The notes beneath the pieces are model-generated. The model saw only the letters and a program-made list of their open reading frames with translations. It was not told the DNA's origin and searched no databases. A program made the position numbers and the translations under genes. A stretch of 64,000 bases of DNA from positions 1 to 64,000 of the forward strand of contig FR893109.1 of the NCBI GenBank assembly GCA_000433355.1, given 5' to 3'. This document shows positions 52,915 through 62,195 of the stretch, piece by piece. Origin of the DNA: Alistipes sp. CAG:435 (GTDB taxonomy: Bacteria > Bacteroidota > Bacteroidia > Bacteroidales > UBA932). How positions within the stretch are numbered: position 1 is the first letter of the stretch; each line of letters opens with the position of its first letter.

Positions 52915-53009
52915 GAATACTTGGCAGCCTGTTGGGCTGTGGAATTCAGTATAATTGGCAATGAGCCATCAGATTTACCTCAAGTATATGACGAAAACAA
53001 TTAGCGTAT

Positions 53010-54461
53010 ATGGGAGAGAACATTGATCTGCTCGTAAAAGAGCTCTGCAAACTACCGGCTGAGACAGGTTGGCTAGAGTTCAAGGAGAACAACTGCGACC
53101 CTATGATGATCGGAGCTGACATCAGTGCTTTGGCGAACAGCGCAACCCTGCTTGACCACGACTGCGCTTATATGATTTGGGGCATCGAGGATGACAGCCA
53201 CAACATCATCGGCACGACCGTCAGACTCCCACAGGAGAAGAAAGGAGGCCAAGAACTGGAGAATTGGCTTCGATATCTATTGTCAAAGAATGCAGATTTT
53301 GAGTTCTTGAACACGGAGATAGACGGGAAGCACATTGAGGTCCTGAAAATCCATAAGGCGATGAATGAGCCTGTGGCATTCCAGAACGTGGATTACATAC
53401 GAAGTGGAAGCTATACGAAGAAACTCTATGAGTTTCCGGCGTTGAGGACTCAGCTTTGGGACAAACTTCGGCACAGCCAGTTCGAGGATGTTTTCATCAA
53501 GGAGAACCTGCATTTCACTGATGTAATAAGACTGATAAACATCGATGCTTACTTCTCTCTGCTTGGAATACCTCAACCGTTAGACGAAAACGGCATTGCG
53601 CATTATCTTCTGGAAGACGGGATTATTGCGAAACTGGATAACGGGCTATATTCGATCACCAACCTCGGAGCATTGCTATTCTCTAAGGATCTGAACGAAT
53701 TTTCAAGACTTGGGAGGAAAGCACTGAGGGTTGTGCAGTATGCTGGCGTCAATCGCCTGGCGATACAGAAGGAGGAGACTTTCAGCACTGGATATGCCGT
53801 AGGATTCGAGAACGCAGTGCGTTATGTTAGCGCACTTCTGCCGAGCGAGGAGGACATCTCCGCGATTCTGCTGACAATGCAGAACAAGTTTCCGATTCCA
53901 GTCATCAGAGAGGCTATAGCCAATGCTCTCATTCATCAAGATTTCTACATTTCCGGAGCAGGTCCGATGGTGGAGATATTCGAGAACCGCATTGAGGTGA
54001 CAAATCCTGGAATTCCTTTGGTGGACATCAAGAGGATTGTCGATAATCCGCCTAAGTCTCGCAACGAGAGACTTGCGTCATTGATGCGGAGACTCAAGAT
54101 GTGCGAGGAACTTGGCAGAGGTTGGGACAGAATGGTTTTGGCTTGTGAGATGCTATATATGCCGGCTCCTCGCATTGAGATCTTCACAGATTCCACAAAA
54201 GTAACCCTATTTTCACGGATGGAGTTCGCAAATATCCCGATGGAGGATAAGTTATGGTCTTGCTATCTGCACGCTTGCCTGATGTATATTCAAGGTGACG
54301 GTCTGACCAATGCTTCACTAAGAAAGAGGTTCGGTGTCAAGGATTCATTGAGCGGAAGCATATCGAGACTTATCAAAGAAGCGGTAGGACAAGGGCTTGT
54401 CAAACCTTTTGATCCGGACACTGCACCACGATATATGAAATACATTCCGGCTTGGGCGTAA
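53010..54461 (+). CDS. AlbA_2/Schlafen-type ATP-binding transcriptional regulator-like protein
   Basis: 483 residues. The N-terminal AlbA_2 (Schlafen-like) nucleic-acid domain is about 5-130 (AETGWLEFKENNCDP; ISALANSATLLDHDCAYMIWGIED). A GHKL/HATPase-like C-terminal region follows at about 290-400 (REAIANALIHQDF, IEVTNPGIP, ELGRGWDRM), and a winged helix near the end (LTNASLRKRFGVKDSLSGSISRLIKEA). Such genes are scattered and mobile; some act in defence or as regulators, most are untested. The codons look AT-richer than neighbours, and repeats and fragments follow it, pointing to acquisition. Confidence 0.8.
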   Translation: MGENIDLLVKELCKLPAETGWLEFKENNCDPMMIGADISALANSATLLDHDCAYMIWGIEDDSHNIIGTTVRLPQEKKGGQELENWLRYLLSKNADFEFLNTEIDGKHIEVLKIHKAMNEPVAFQNVDYIRSGSYTKKLYEFPALRTQLWDKLRHSQFEDVFIKENLHFTDVIRLINIDAYFSLLGIPQPLDENGIAHYLLEDGIIAKLDNGLYSITNLGALLFSKDLNEFSRLGRKALRVVQYAGVNRLAIQKEETFSTGYAVGFENAVRYVSALLPSEEDISAILLTMQNKFPIPVIREAIANALIHQDFYISGAGPMVEIFENRIEVTNPGIPLVDIKRIVDNPPKSRNERLASLMRRLKMCEELGRGWDRMVLACEMLYMPAPRIEIFTDSTKVTLFSRMEFANIPMEDKLWSCYLHACLMYIQGDGLTNASLRKRFGVKDSLSGSISRLIKEAVGQGLVKPFDPDTAPRYMKYIPAWA

Positions 54462-54464
54462 TCT

Positions 54465-54579
54465 AACTTGACGGCAACTTGATTTCTGAGGAAGAGGAAG
54501 AGTTAAAACGCCAACAGAAGGCACTGCAAGGCATACGGCTAACTTGCCGGTAACTTGATTTCAACTTGCCGGCAACTTG
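54465..54579. repeat. Three copies of a 17-bp AACTTGCCGGCAACTTG-like repeat
   Basis: Copies at 54465-54481 (AACTTGACGGCAACTTG), 54541-54557 (AACTTGCCGGTAACTTG) and 54563-54579 (AACTTGCCGGCAACTTG). They follow the AlbA_2-like gene. AlbA_2 proteins often carry short peptide repeats near their C-terminus, so this may be a decayed gene end; that is inference. Confidence 0.6.
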
Positions 54580-54602
54580 CTGAAGAGACTTTTTGATAGG
54601 AT

Positions 54603-54713
54603 ATGAGACTGCAGATAGAAGAATATCAATACAAGGCATATGACGTCAAGGAGAGTCTTTCGTCTGGTGCAATAAGAGTAATCTCTGCTTTTGATGTTCC
54701 TAGATTAAAGTAA
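54603..54713 (+). pseudogene. Possible 36-codon gene fragment
   Basis: Open frame starting MRLQIEEYQYKAYDVK and ending VPRLK, AT-rich, with no recognised domain. It could be the start of a lost gene. Weak support; no promoter box was seen. Confidence 0.2.
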
Positions 54714-54746
54714 AGTGTTATATTTATGTACTAGAAAAGAACGACA

Positions 54747-55907
54747 ATGAACGAGGAAAGAAGCACGGACAGACTTGCCCGTTACATAATCTGGACTGCG
54801 GCGGCGGCCGTGACCGCAGCCTTCTGCTGGTATTTCAGGAGCGTGCTGGTCTATATTATCATAGCCGCGGTGGTCTCCCTGTTGGGAAGGCCGATAATGA
54901 AAGGTCTGAAGCACATAAGGATAAAAGGCAAAAGTGCTCCGGACTGGCTGGCCGCGATAGTCTCACTCCTCCTGATTCTGGTGATATTCTTGGGAATAGT
55001 GACTCAGATCATCCCTGTATTCTCCAGCATCATAACCAACGTCTCCGGCAACCTCCAGTCCGCCTCTTTCAAGGCTTCGGAGATCACCGTCTGGTTCGAC
55101 AAGGTGAACGTCTGGCTGATCGACAGGCTGCCATCCATGGGACGAGACTTCAAACTCCAAGACGCTGTGCTTGGCTGGATCAAGAACGCCTTCGACCTTT
55201 CTTCCGTGACCTCAGTCGTCGGCTCCGTGGCCTCAGCCTTAGGCTCCTTCGGCATCGGTCTGTTCTCGGTGATGTTCATCGGATTCTTTTTCGTGAAAGA
55301 CGAGACCCTTTTCCGCAGGATTGTCGGCTCGCTTGTGCCTGACAAGGTCGAGAAAACGGCCATCAGCGCCATCGGAGACATCGAGCATCTTCTGACCCGC
55401 TATTTTGTCGGACTGATGGTCGAAGTCCTCGGCGTGGCTCTTCTCAACTTCCTCGGACTCTGGCTGATAGCGAGGATCGGATTCTACCCGGCCGTCGGAA
55501 TCGCCTTTATGACCGGTCTTCTGAACGTGATCCCTTACGTGGGGCCGTGGATCGGCGGAGCCATCGGAACCATCCTCGGTATCGTTCTGAAATACAGCAG
55601 CGCCGCCGCCATCGGAGTCTATCCAGACTTTATGATGGTGATAATCACACTATTGGCCGTCTTCATCTGCACCCAGTTGGTGGACAATTTCCTGTTCCAG
55701 CCTCTGATCTACTCGACCAGCATCAAGTCCAGCCCTCTGGAGATATTCATAGTGCTGCTGATGGCGGGGCATCTCGGCGGAATCATAGGAATGCTGGTAG
55801 CCATTCCGGCCTACACAGTGCTCAGAGTGATAGCGGCACGATTCTTCTCCGAACTCAAACCGATCCGCAGACTTATCGCAGCCACGGATGACGAACAAAA
55901 ATCTTAA
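54747..55907 (+). CDS. AI-2E family (PerM-like) permease
   Basis: 386-residue inner-membrane protein with about 7-8 hydrophobic segments: two N-terminal (about 12-30, 33-48), one at about 68-92, then the C-terminal cluster. The family motif is present (GLMVEVLGVALLNFLGLWLIARIGFYPAVGIAFMTGLLNVIPYVGPWIGG). Members export small molecules or ions; substrate unknown. The TAA stop overlaps the next start (TAATG), so the esterase is coupled. Confidence 0.88.
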   Translation: MNEERSTDRLARYIIWTAAAAVTAAFCWYFRSVLVYIIIAAVVSLLGRPIMKGLKHIRIKGKSAPDWLAAIVSLLLILVIFLGIVTQIIPVFSSIITNVSGNLQSASFKASEITVWFDKVNVWLIDRLPSMGRDFKLQDAVLGWIKNAFDLSSVTSVVGSVASALGSFGIGLFSVMFIGFFFVKDETLFRRIVGSLVPDKVEKTAISAIGDIEHLLTRYFVGLMVEVLGVALLNFLGLWLIARIGFYPAVGIAFMTGLLNVIPYVGPWIGGAIGTILGIVLKYSSAAAIGVYPDFMMVIITLLAVFICTQLVDNFLFQPLIYSTSIKSSPLEIFIVLLMAGHLGGIIGMLVAIPAYTVLRVIAARFFSELKPIRRLIAATDDEQKS

Positions 55908-56875
55908 TGAATATGAACACGATCTTCAAGAAATTTATGGCGCTGGTCGCCATCATCACCGGATTCCTGACAAGCGGTAAGGCTAACGCTCAGGAAAAAT
56001 ATTCACCGTCGGGCACCTATCAATTCGCCGTGAAAGACGGGAACTCACTTTTCCTCGATGAATATCTCGCCACAGCCGGAAGCGAGACCACTCTGAACGG
56101 CAACGAGAAACCATCGATCGTATTTGTCTTCGGAGGCGGATTCAAGGGCGGAGAGCGCAGCCACAAGGAATATGTTCCCTGGTTCAAGATGCTCAACGAC
56201 GAAGGCTACACGGTGCTCACCATCGACTACCGCCTCGGGATGAAAGGCGTGAAGACAAAGGGCGGAATAGGCTCGGTCAAGCAGTTCTACCACTCTGTCA
56301 GAATCGCCAGCGAGGATCTGTTCAGCGCCACGAAGTACATCATCGACAACGCCAAGACGCTGAAAGTCAATCCGGACAATCTGGTGATCTGCGGATCGTC
56401 AGCCGGTGCGATAACCGTTCTTGAGACCGAGTGGATGCTCTGCAACGGGAAAGCCACGGAGGCTCTGCCCGAAGGATTCCGTTACGCCGGAGTGATGTCG
56501 TTCTCGGGGGCGATCCTGTCCCGCGAGGGGATGCCGAAATATTCGCAGACTCCGGCTCCGACCGCATTTTTCCACGGCACGGCCGACAAGGTCGTGAACT
56601 ACGGGAACATACGGGTGTTCAACTGGGTGTTCGCCGGCACGGACAAGCTCGTCAAGATATTCAAGAAAAACGGTTATGTCTATAACGCTTTCCGCTTCAA
56701 GGACCACAAGCACGAGATCGCGGATTCGATGGTGGAGACGTTCGCAGACCAGATCCGCTTCCTTGAAACCAATGTGACGAGAAAGGTCGCCAGAACTGTG
56801 GATTCCACAATCGACGACCCTGAGGCTCCGGTTCCGAGCGGATCAGCGAACCGCAAGGAGATGTACGGAAAGTAA
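55907..56875 (+). CDS. Secreted alpha/beta-hydrolase (esterase/lipase-like)
   Basis: 322 residues with a signal peptide (about 1-28, ending GKANAQ). Oxyanion loop GGGF (FVFGGGFKGGE), nucleophile elbow GSSAG (VICGSSAGAITVLE), Asp in FFHGTADKVVNYG and His in DHKHEI complete a catalytic triad. Related to carboxylesterase/BD-FAE-like enzymes that deacylate sugars. Starts ATGAATATG, so 55913 is also possible. The stop touches the stop of the opposite SGNH gene with no spacer. Confidence 0.82.
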   Translation: MNMNTIFKKFMALVAIITGFLTSGKANAQEKYSPSGTYQFAVKDGNSLFLDEYLATAGSETTLNGNEKPSIVFVFGGGFKGGERSHKEYVPWFKMLNDEGYTVLTIDYRLGMKGVKTKGGIGSVKQFYHSVRIASEDLFSATKYIIDNAKTLKVNPDNLVICGSSAGAITVLETEWMLCNGKATEALPEGFRYAGVMSFSGAILSREGMPKYSQTPAPTAFFHGTADKVVNYGNIRVFNWVFAGTDKLVKIFKKNGYVYNAFRFKDHKHEIADSMVETFADQIRFLETNVTRKVARTVDSTIDDPEAPVPSGSANRKEMYGK

Positions 56876-58255
56876 TTAATTCTGAATATATTTACGATAG
56901 ACTTCCGCGATTCTGCGGTATCCCTCTTCATTCGGATGGAGTCCGTCCCTGAAGAGGGATTCGTCTAACTTGCCGTCAGCCTTGGTGAGGACAGACTTCA
57001 CGTCCACGATGTCGTAGTTCGTGAGGTCGCTTGACTTAAGCAGTTCATCCACAGTGGCGTTGACCTTGTCAACCCTATCGATTGCCTTTCTGCGAGGATA
57101 GATGTGGACTATGTGGATGCGGGCTGCCGGCTGTTTCACACGGATATATTCAATAAGTCCGACCATTCCTTCGGCAATGGCTTCCTCAGTGCGGCTGTAG
57201 ATGTCGTTCGTGCCGGCCATCACGAAGATGTGCTTGGCGGAGAAGCCGTCCAGCTCCTCGTGCATCATACGCCACATCATATTCCCGAGACGGTCCCAGC
57301 CATAGCCGCAGTTGATGACGTTTCGGTCAGCAAATATGTCGTTCCACGAATCCACGCCAGCGTGCCAGGTCTTGTGGCTCGGTTCGCCCGACCAGTAATG
57401 GGTTATGGAGTTGCCGATCATCACGATCTCCGGATTCGGGGCGATGTGCCTTTCACGATAAAGGACTCTGGAATGTCTTTCGGTCCAATCATAGAAAGTG
57501 AAATCGCGGCGCTGTCTCAGTGGTTTCAGAATATCAGGCAGATTGGCCGTTGTGCCGAGAGCGTTGAAGATCGCCTCAAGTGTGGCCACCGTGTCAGCCT
57601 TGGCCCCGTCCACGGCGATGAAATAGCCTGACTTTTTGCTTTCTTTCTTGCTTACGACCTTCACAGGAAAGTCAGCCTTTCTCTGGATGATGTTCCTTAC
57701 CGCCTTGGAAGGCCTGTCCACAGCCTCAACCGGGACATTGTAGAACGCCACGGCCTTCTCAACCGGCACCGGCTCGAAATGGAAATAGGTTCCGCCATCG
57801 GCTCCAATTTCCATCCACTTCACCTCGTTGTAAAGCGGAAGATAAAGCCTGAACTCGTTACCGTTCTTGGCTGACTTTCCATAATCAACACGGAAACAAA
57901 ATGTTATCGTGTCACTTGCAGCCTTCCCAAGATCGGAAGTCCCGTTCAACAGGTGGAATCCGCCGTCGTTGTCGATGTCATAGAGGTCAACTCCCAGAGA
58001 AGCCATCTCTGTAGCCCCTTTAGGAATATTCCTGCCCTCAAGCACGTACCGGACCTTGATCTCCGGAGCGTTGGTCCCGAAATCAATGTTCCCCCTGTCA
58101 AATGTCCAGCAGGTCCCGAACGGTCCTTTTGTCCTTTCAGTCAGTGGATTATGCCACCCATTCACATCAGCCGCCATCGTACCGACTGAGAGCAGCAGTG
58201 TCAGACTCACCGCAGACACCGCACGCTTCACGATTTCCGAATATCTCATATTCAT
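56876..58255 (-). CDS. Secreted SGNH/GDSL hydrolase with N-terminal beta domain
   Basis: 459 residues. Signal peptide about 1-29. The N-terminal beta-sandwich (about 30-175) resembles SGNH_hydro_N. A C-terminal SGNH fold runs from about 270: block I GNSIT at 281 (GNS in place of GDS, with catalytic Ser), block II Gly in NCGYGWDRLGN, block III GTNDIY and block V DGLHPN (Asp, His). Likely removes acetyl groups from glycans or phospholipids. It stands convergent with the esterase at 55907. Confidence 0.8.
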   Translation of the reverse strand: MNMRYSEIVKRAVSAVSLTLLLSVGTMAADVNGWHNPLTERTKGPFGTCWTFDRGNIDFGTNAPEIKVRYVLEGRNIPKGATEMASLGVDLYDIDNDGGFHLLNGTSDLGKAASDTITFCFRVDYGKSAKNGNEFRLYLPLYNEVKWMEIGADGGTYFHFEPVPVEKAVAFYNVPVEAVDRPSKAVRNIIQRKADFPVKVVSKKESKKSGYFIAVDGAKADTVATLEAIFNALGTTANLPDILKPLRQRRDFTFYDWTERHSRVLYRERHIAPNPEIVMIGNSITHYWSGEPSHKTWHAGVDSWNDIFADRNVINCGYGWDRLGNMMWRMMHEELDGFSAKHIFVMAGTNDIYSRTEEAIAEGMVGLIEYIRVKQPAARIHIVHIYPRRKAIDRVDKVNATVDELLKSSDLTNYDIVDVKSVLTKADGKLDESLFRDGLHPNEEGYRRIAEVYRKYIQN

Positions 58256-58289
58256 TAAATTTTAATTATTGTCCTTTTCAAAACGGCCT

Positions 58290-58297
58290 CAAAGATA
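58290..58297 (-). promoter_or_regulatory. -7 box of the SGNH hydrolase gene
   Basis: Minus strand TATCTTTG, exact TAnnTTTG, 35 nt before the start. The 176-bp region 58256-58431 shows no other feature. Confidence 0.5.
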
Positions 58298-58431
58298 GCG
58301 ATTTTTCCGGAAGGACGCATACTCGGATTTACGAGAGGAACATTTCCAAGCCAAAGTGATACACTCATGATCAAATTGAACCATGACAGGTGCGTTTTCT
58401 TTCCTTTTTGCGACTGTGGACTTAAAGAATA

Positions 58432-58905
58432 TCAGTCGGCAAGTTTCTGCCCCTCGTAGGCGACCGGATATTCCCCGAAATTCAGTTTCATCAAGATTCC
58501 GGAATCGGTCAATGTGCCGGAAAGGCCTGTGACTGTGTACTTAGGGAACGGCAAGGTTCCGCCTGAGAGAGGGACTATCCCATCGGCCGAAAGTTCAATG
58601 GTACCGTTCTTGACCTCGAATCCGACTCCTGGGACAGACACGTCCAGTGAAACCGGCATCTGAGGGACGAACTTCACCTTGTAAAACATAATGTCAAGGG
58701 TCTTGGCAGTCTCATCTATCCGAACCTCCACCTTGACTTCCTCTGAGACATTATCGATGCCGTCCGCTGTCACGGTCATTTTTCCTGAATATTCATAATT
58801 CCCTGAAAGCAAAGGATTTTCCACATCACCATCCTCTTTGGAGCAGGACATTGTCAGCAGCGGCATGACCGCCAGCAAAAGCATAAAGATTTTTTTCATA
58901 TTCAT
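58432..58905 (-). CDS. Calycin-like lipoprotein
   Basis: 157 residues; lipoprotein signal ends LLTMSC (Cys about 21). The rest is a single beta-rich domain with alternating strands (GNYEYSGKMTVTADGI; VKVEVRIDETAKTLDIMFYKVKF; YTVTGLSGTLTDSGILMKLNFG), as in the calycin-like domain found beside TonB receptors in Bacteroidota. Its ATG overlaps the receptor stop by one base (TAATG), so both act together, perhaps as ligand-binding surface partner. Begins ATGAATATG, so 58899 is an alternative start. Confidence 0.72.
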   Translation of the reverse strand: MNMKKIFMLLLAVMPLLTMSCSKEDGDVENPLLSGNYEYSGKMTVTADGIDNVSEEVKVEVRIDETAKTLDIMFYKVKFVPQMPVSLDVSVPGVGFEVKNGTIELSADGIVPLSGGTLPFPKYTVTGLSGTLTDSGILMKLNFGEYPVAYEGQKLAD

Positions 58906-61139
58906 TACAGATTGATTGATAATCCTATTGTGAACCGACGAGGTTTCCCGGTCTGGAAGAAAGAATTGCCGACAGACTTGAAATAGAAAACGGAATATTC
59001 AGTGTCGGCGAGATTCTGCCCTTTTAGCCAAAGTTCCGCCTTTGATGTGGCCAGACGAACATCCGTGCCTATCAAAGAATATGGCGGTTGGCTTATGTCT
59101 CCGGCTTCGTTCCAGTAGATTCTTCCGCTGCGATTGATGTCGGCGTTCAAGGAGACCGAACGCAGGAAACGTCCACCTGTCAAGAACTTATAGCCGCACC
59201 TCAAGTACAGGGTTGAAGCCGGAGAGTATGGTATCCGGTTGCCGGACCAGTCTTCACGGCCGTCATTATAGTCAACAAAACGGGCGTCCATCAGATTTCC
59301 GGCGAACGATACGGAGAGGCCTTTCCACATCCACGAAGCTTCCGCCTCAACCCCAAGGCTACGGGATCTGCCGGCGTTAGCCATCATACGCCCGGTTCCA
59401 TTTCCGTAAGGGAATACGGTCATCTGCTGGTTCCGGCAATCCACACGATAAGCTGTCAAGGAAGCCTCCAGGCGGTGTCCACGGGCATCAAGATCGATCC
59501 GGCCTCCTATCTCATAGTCAAGACATCGCTCAGGCTTGTATGTCATCATCGCACCGGAAAGGTCTTTCTGTCCGTCCAGATGTATTCCCAACTTTTCCAT
59601 CATCCCTGACATCATCTTGTTCTGCAGGATGTCCGAGAAGATCTGCGTGTTGAAGCCTCCAGACCTGTAACCTTCCGAGACGGATGCAAGTAAAGACATA
59701 TTCAAACCTTTGGACCGCATACGCTCGGACGTGGCGTCATACGAAACCGACAACTTCGGCTGCAATTGGGCATAACGCACCGTTTCCGTTCCGTTGCTCC
59801 TTGTGCTGAAAGGGATATATTCAGACATTGCAGGCGAGACGATGAAATGGATGTCCGAGCCGGAATCATAACGCATCCGGCCGGCCTCAAAGTCAAGTCT
59901 CAATCCGGCAGTGAATGTCCAACGGCCAGTCTTGAAATACGACTCGTGGTAGGCAGCCACATTGCCAAGAGCGATATTGAAATCACTGTAAATCAAGAAA
60001 TTCTCTTCTTGAATATTCAATTTTCCCAATTCCTGCGGTATTCCGGAATTGGCGTTGTCCAGAATCAACGACTTTATGCCGTCTTCCAGAAAACGCACAG
60101 GAGCGGACATCCGGTTCAGTTTCACCATCGCGAACAGTCCGGTCTGGCTGTCCCACCAAACAGGATGCGCCTTTGGTATGAATATAAACTCATGAGTCAA
60201 AGCACTTTGTTTCTGATCCTGATTCAAGGTGAACATTGACTTCGGTGTAAAATCCTGATCCATATCCATAGAATCGAAAAGAGCCTGGAGGCTTGTGACG
60301 GAACTGATTTTCCAGTTGCGCCATTCGGTCTTGAGACGGAATCCGTCCATAAGAAAGAAGCGACGATAGCCGCTTTTGCCGTTGTAATCCACAGGGAGAA
60401 GTTCTCCTGTGTCAGGCATCCATTTTCGATAAGGGTAACCTGACTGATCTATGTACGAGACTGTCAAGATGTTATCCAAGGAGACCTTACCGATTCCGCT
60501 GATGAATCTCGCACGGGCTGAGAATGAGTCCGAAAGGCCACAGTTGGATCCGTCATATTCATTGATAAAGAAACCGTCGGTGTGTCCGTAGGCGGCGGCG
60601 AACCCGAACCGGCCCTTGTAGGTCGAGAGTTTCGCGGACAAAGAGGATGCGCTGCCATATTCAATGGTGCCTCTCGTGCCTTGGTATGCGGTTGGAGAAA
60701 GTGTCTCGATGGAAAGGACTCCGAGCATCGAGTTGCGTCCGTAGAGGGTTCCTTGAGGTCCGTGCAGAAAATCAATCCTGCGGATGTCGGAGAAAGCGAA
60801 ATCGTAGCAGTTCTTGTCCAGAATCGGCACGTCATCCACATAGAGTCCGATGACCGGATTGTCCATCCTGGAACCAAGGCCACGGACATAGATCGTCGAG
60901 GTCATCGAAGTGCCATAGTCCGGCATATTCAACCCCGGAATCACGGATGAAAGATCCTTGGGAGACGAGATTCCTCTTTCTTCCATATTCCTCATAGTCA
61001 ACGAAGTGATGGAGGTCACCCCTGTGATTGAGGCCGACCGTTTCACGGAAGAGGTCACGACCGAACCGGCGATCGTATCTTTGACCTCTGTCACCGGAGT
61101 GGACGCTATCAGTAAGGATGTCAATAAGGATGCAAGCAT
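58905..61139 (-). CDS. TonB-dependent receptor
   Basis: 744 residues. Short signal (LASLLTSLLIASTP), plug domain (SSPKDLSSVIPGLNMPDYGTS; IYVRGLGSRMDNPVIGLYVDDVPIL; GPQGTLYGRNSMLGV) and barrel to a terminal GLSINL. It lacks the N-terminal carboxypeptidase-like domain of SusC and has the FecA/BtuB-like plan, so an iron complex, cobamide or similar is more likely than a glycan. Start at 61139 chosen for the signal; codons upstream lie near a large hairpin. Paired with the calycin-like lipoprotein and following an AraC regulator. Confidence 0.87.
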   Translation of the reverse strand: MLASLLTSLLIASTPVTEVKDTIAGSVVTSSVKRSASITGVTSITSLTMRNMEERGISSPKDLSSVIPGLNMPDYGTSMTSTIYVRGLGSRMDNPVIGLYVDDVPILDKNCYDFAFSDIRRIDFLHGPQGTLYGRNSMLGVLSIETLSPTAYQGTRGTIEYGSASSLSAKLSTYKGRFGFAAAYGHTDGFFINEYDGSNCGLSDSFSARARFISGIGKVSLDNILTVSYIDQSGYPYRKWMPDTGELLPVDYNGKSGYRRFFLMDGFRLKTEWRNWKISSVTSLQALFDSMDMDQDFTPKSMFTLNQDQKQSALTHEFIFIPKAHPVWWDSQTGLFAMVKLNRMSAPVRFLEDGIKSLILDNANSGIPQELGKLNIQEENFLIYSDFNIALGNVAAYHESYFKTGRWTFTAGLRLDFEAGRMRYDSGSDIHFIVSPAMSEYIPFSTRSNGTETVRYAQLQPKLSVSYDATSERMRSKGLNMSLLASVSEGYRSGGFNTQIFSDILQNKMMSGMMEKLGIHLDGQKDLSGAMMTYKPERCLDYEIGGRIDLDARGHRLEASLTAYRVDCRNQQMTVFPYGNGTGRMMANAGRSRSLGVEAEASWMWKGLSVSFAGNLMDARFVDYNDGREDWSGNRIPYSPASTLYLRCGYKFLTGGRFLRSVSLNADINRSGRIYWNEAGDISQPPYSLIGTDVRLATSKAELWLKGQNLADTEYSVFYFKSVGNSFFQTGKPRRFTIGLSINL

Positions 61140-61241
61140 ATCGGACAAATTCGGGCGCAAAGATAGTCCCAACGCAGTTTGCAAACTTATGATAATCAGA
61201 TTTCGGCTTGGATTTTTTATGCATAGCACAGCCTCTGCGTT

Positions 61242-61324
61242 CCGGTGCCGGCAGGTCATGGCGGCCATTCACCCGGATAGGGCGCGCGAAGCGCGTAGGC
61301 CGCCATGGCCTGCAGGTACCGGAC
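61242..61324. repeat. Large GC-rich inverted repeat
   Basis: Arms 61242-61267 and 61299-61324 match at 23 of 26 positions (core ATGGCGGCC/GGCCGCCAT), with a 31-nt loop that itself holds a GCGCGC-GAA-GCGCG hairpin. It lies between the AraC stop and the receptor start, both minus. It may be a REP-like element or a terminator without a T run. Confidence 0.75.
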
Positions 61325-61346
61325 GCCCACTGTTTTAAAGGATTGA

Positions 61347-62105
61347 TTACATGCCTCTGAAATCAGTCGGTGACATTCCGACCAGTTTTCTGAAGAAGCG
61401 CGAAAAGTAGGCTGGATCCTCGAAGCCAAGCCTGTAGGATACTTCTGAGATCGGGATGCCATGATCATGGAGAAGGGTTCTGGCCAAAGCAAGACGCGCG
61501 TTCTCTATCCACTCTCCCGCACTGCGCCCTGTCTCGGACTTGACGACACGGTTCAGATGGTTAGGAGTCACGCCCAGTTCCTCCGCATAGCCGGACACTC
61601 CGCCGAACGGACGTGAAGTGTCAAAGACCCGGCCAAGATATGCGGAGCAAAGTCTGGCTGACGCGGTTCCGTTGTTCTGAGGAATGACGTTGTCAAACTC
61701 TCCAAGCAAGACTTCCAGCAATCCTTGAATCGTAGGAAAATCTTCCGAGAACCGGGTCATTCTGATCAGAAGCTCATCGAAGAAAACCTTGTCCTCCATC
61801 GGAACAGTCATCACACTCGGCGCCCTGAGTCTCAGCACCCTATGTCCGGAATTACGCAGCAGCCCGGAAGAGAACGCTCCCATATACCCGATGGAATCCT
61901 TGAAATATTTCACGGAATATGCCGACTGCGGCGGGATCAAGGCGCAATCCTGCCCCCGCAACAGATAGGGATGGCCATCGACATCCGCAAGCACCTCTCC
62001 GGAAATAAGATAGATAAACGACCAGTCTTCCCTGACCATCCTATGCATCGGCTGAGCCGTAATATGTCCCGCCGCGTTCAGCGGCCTGATCACGAATTGT
62101 CTCAT
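61347..62105 (-). CDS. AraC-family transcriptional regulator
   Basis: 252 residues. N-terminal cupin-like sensor (about 5-100, WSFIYLISGEVLADVDGHPYLLRGQDCALIPP) and C-terminal double helix-turn-helix (about 155-252): VSGYAEELGVTPNHLNRVVKSETGRSAGEWI, then IPISEVSYRLGFEDPAYFSRFFRKLVGMSPTDFR. Likely controls the receptor and lipoprotein downstream on the same strand. Start ATG at 62105 lies only 8 nt after a TATTTTTG box, so its mRNA would be almost leaderless. Confidence 0.9.
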   Translation of the reverse strand: MRQFVIRPLNAAGHITAQPMHRMVREDWSFIYLISGEVLADVDGHPYLLRGQDCALIPPQSAYSVKYFKDSIGYMGAFSSGLLRNSGHRVLRLRAPSVMTVPMEDKVFFDELLIRMTRFSEDFPTIQGLLEVLLGEFDNVIPQNNGTASARLCSAYLGRVFDTSRPFGGVSGYAEELGVTPNHLNRVVKSETGRSAGEWIENARLALARTLLHDHGIPISEVSYRLGFEDPAYFSRFFRKLVGMSPTDFRGM

Positions 62106-62113
62106 TTTCCCTG

Positions 62114-62121
62114 CAAAAATA
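62114..62121 (-). promoter_or_regulatory. -7 box of the AraC gene
   Basis: Minus strand TATTTTTG, exact consensus; it ends 8 nt before the start codon. Confidence 0.5.
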
Positions 62122-62195
62122 GCAAAAGAAAACCATCTATGAATATTCCAGGAAGCGGAGTGACGGTTAGGAACATATACAAAAAAGAAAAATGC

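Noticed and set aside
52915..53009. Sigma-70-like promoter (TTGGCA, TATAAT) before the AlbA_2 gene
   Set aside because: The spacing is 23 nt and this phylum uses a different consensus.
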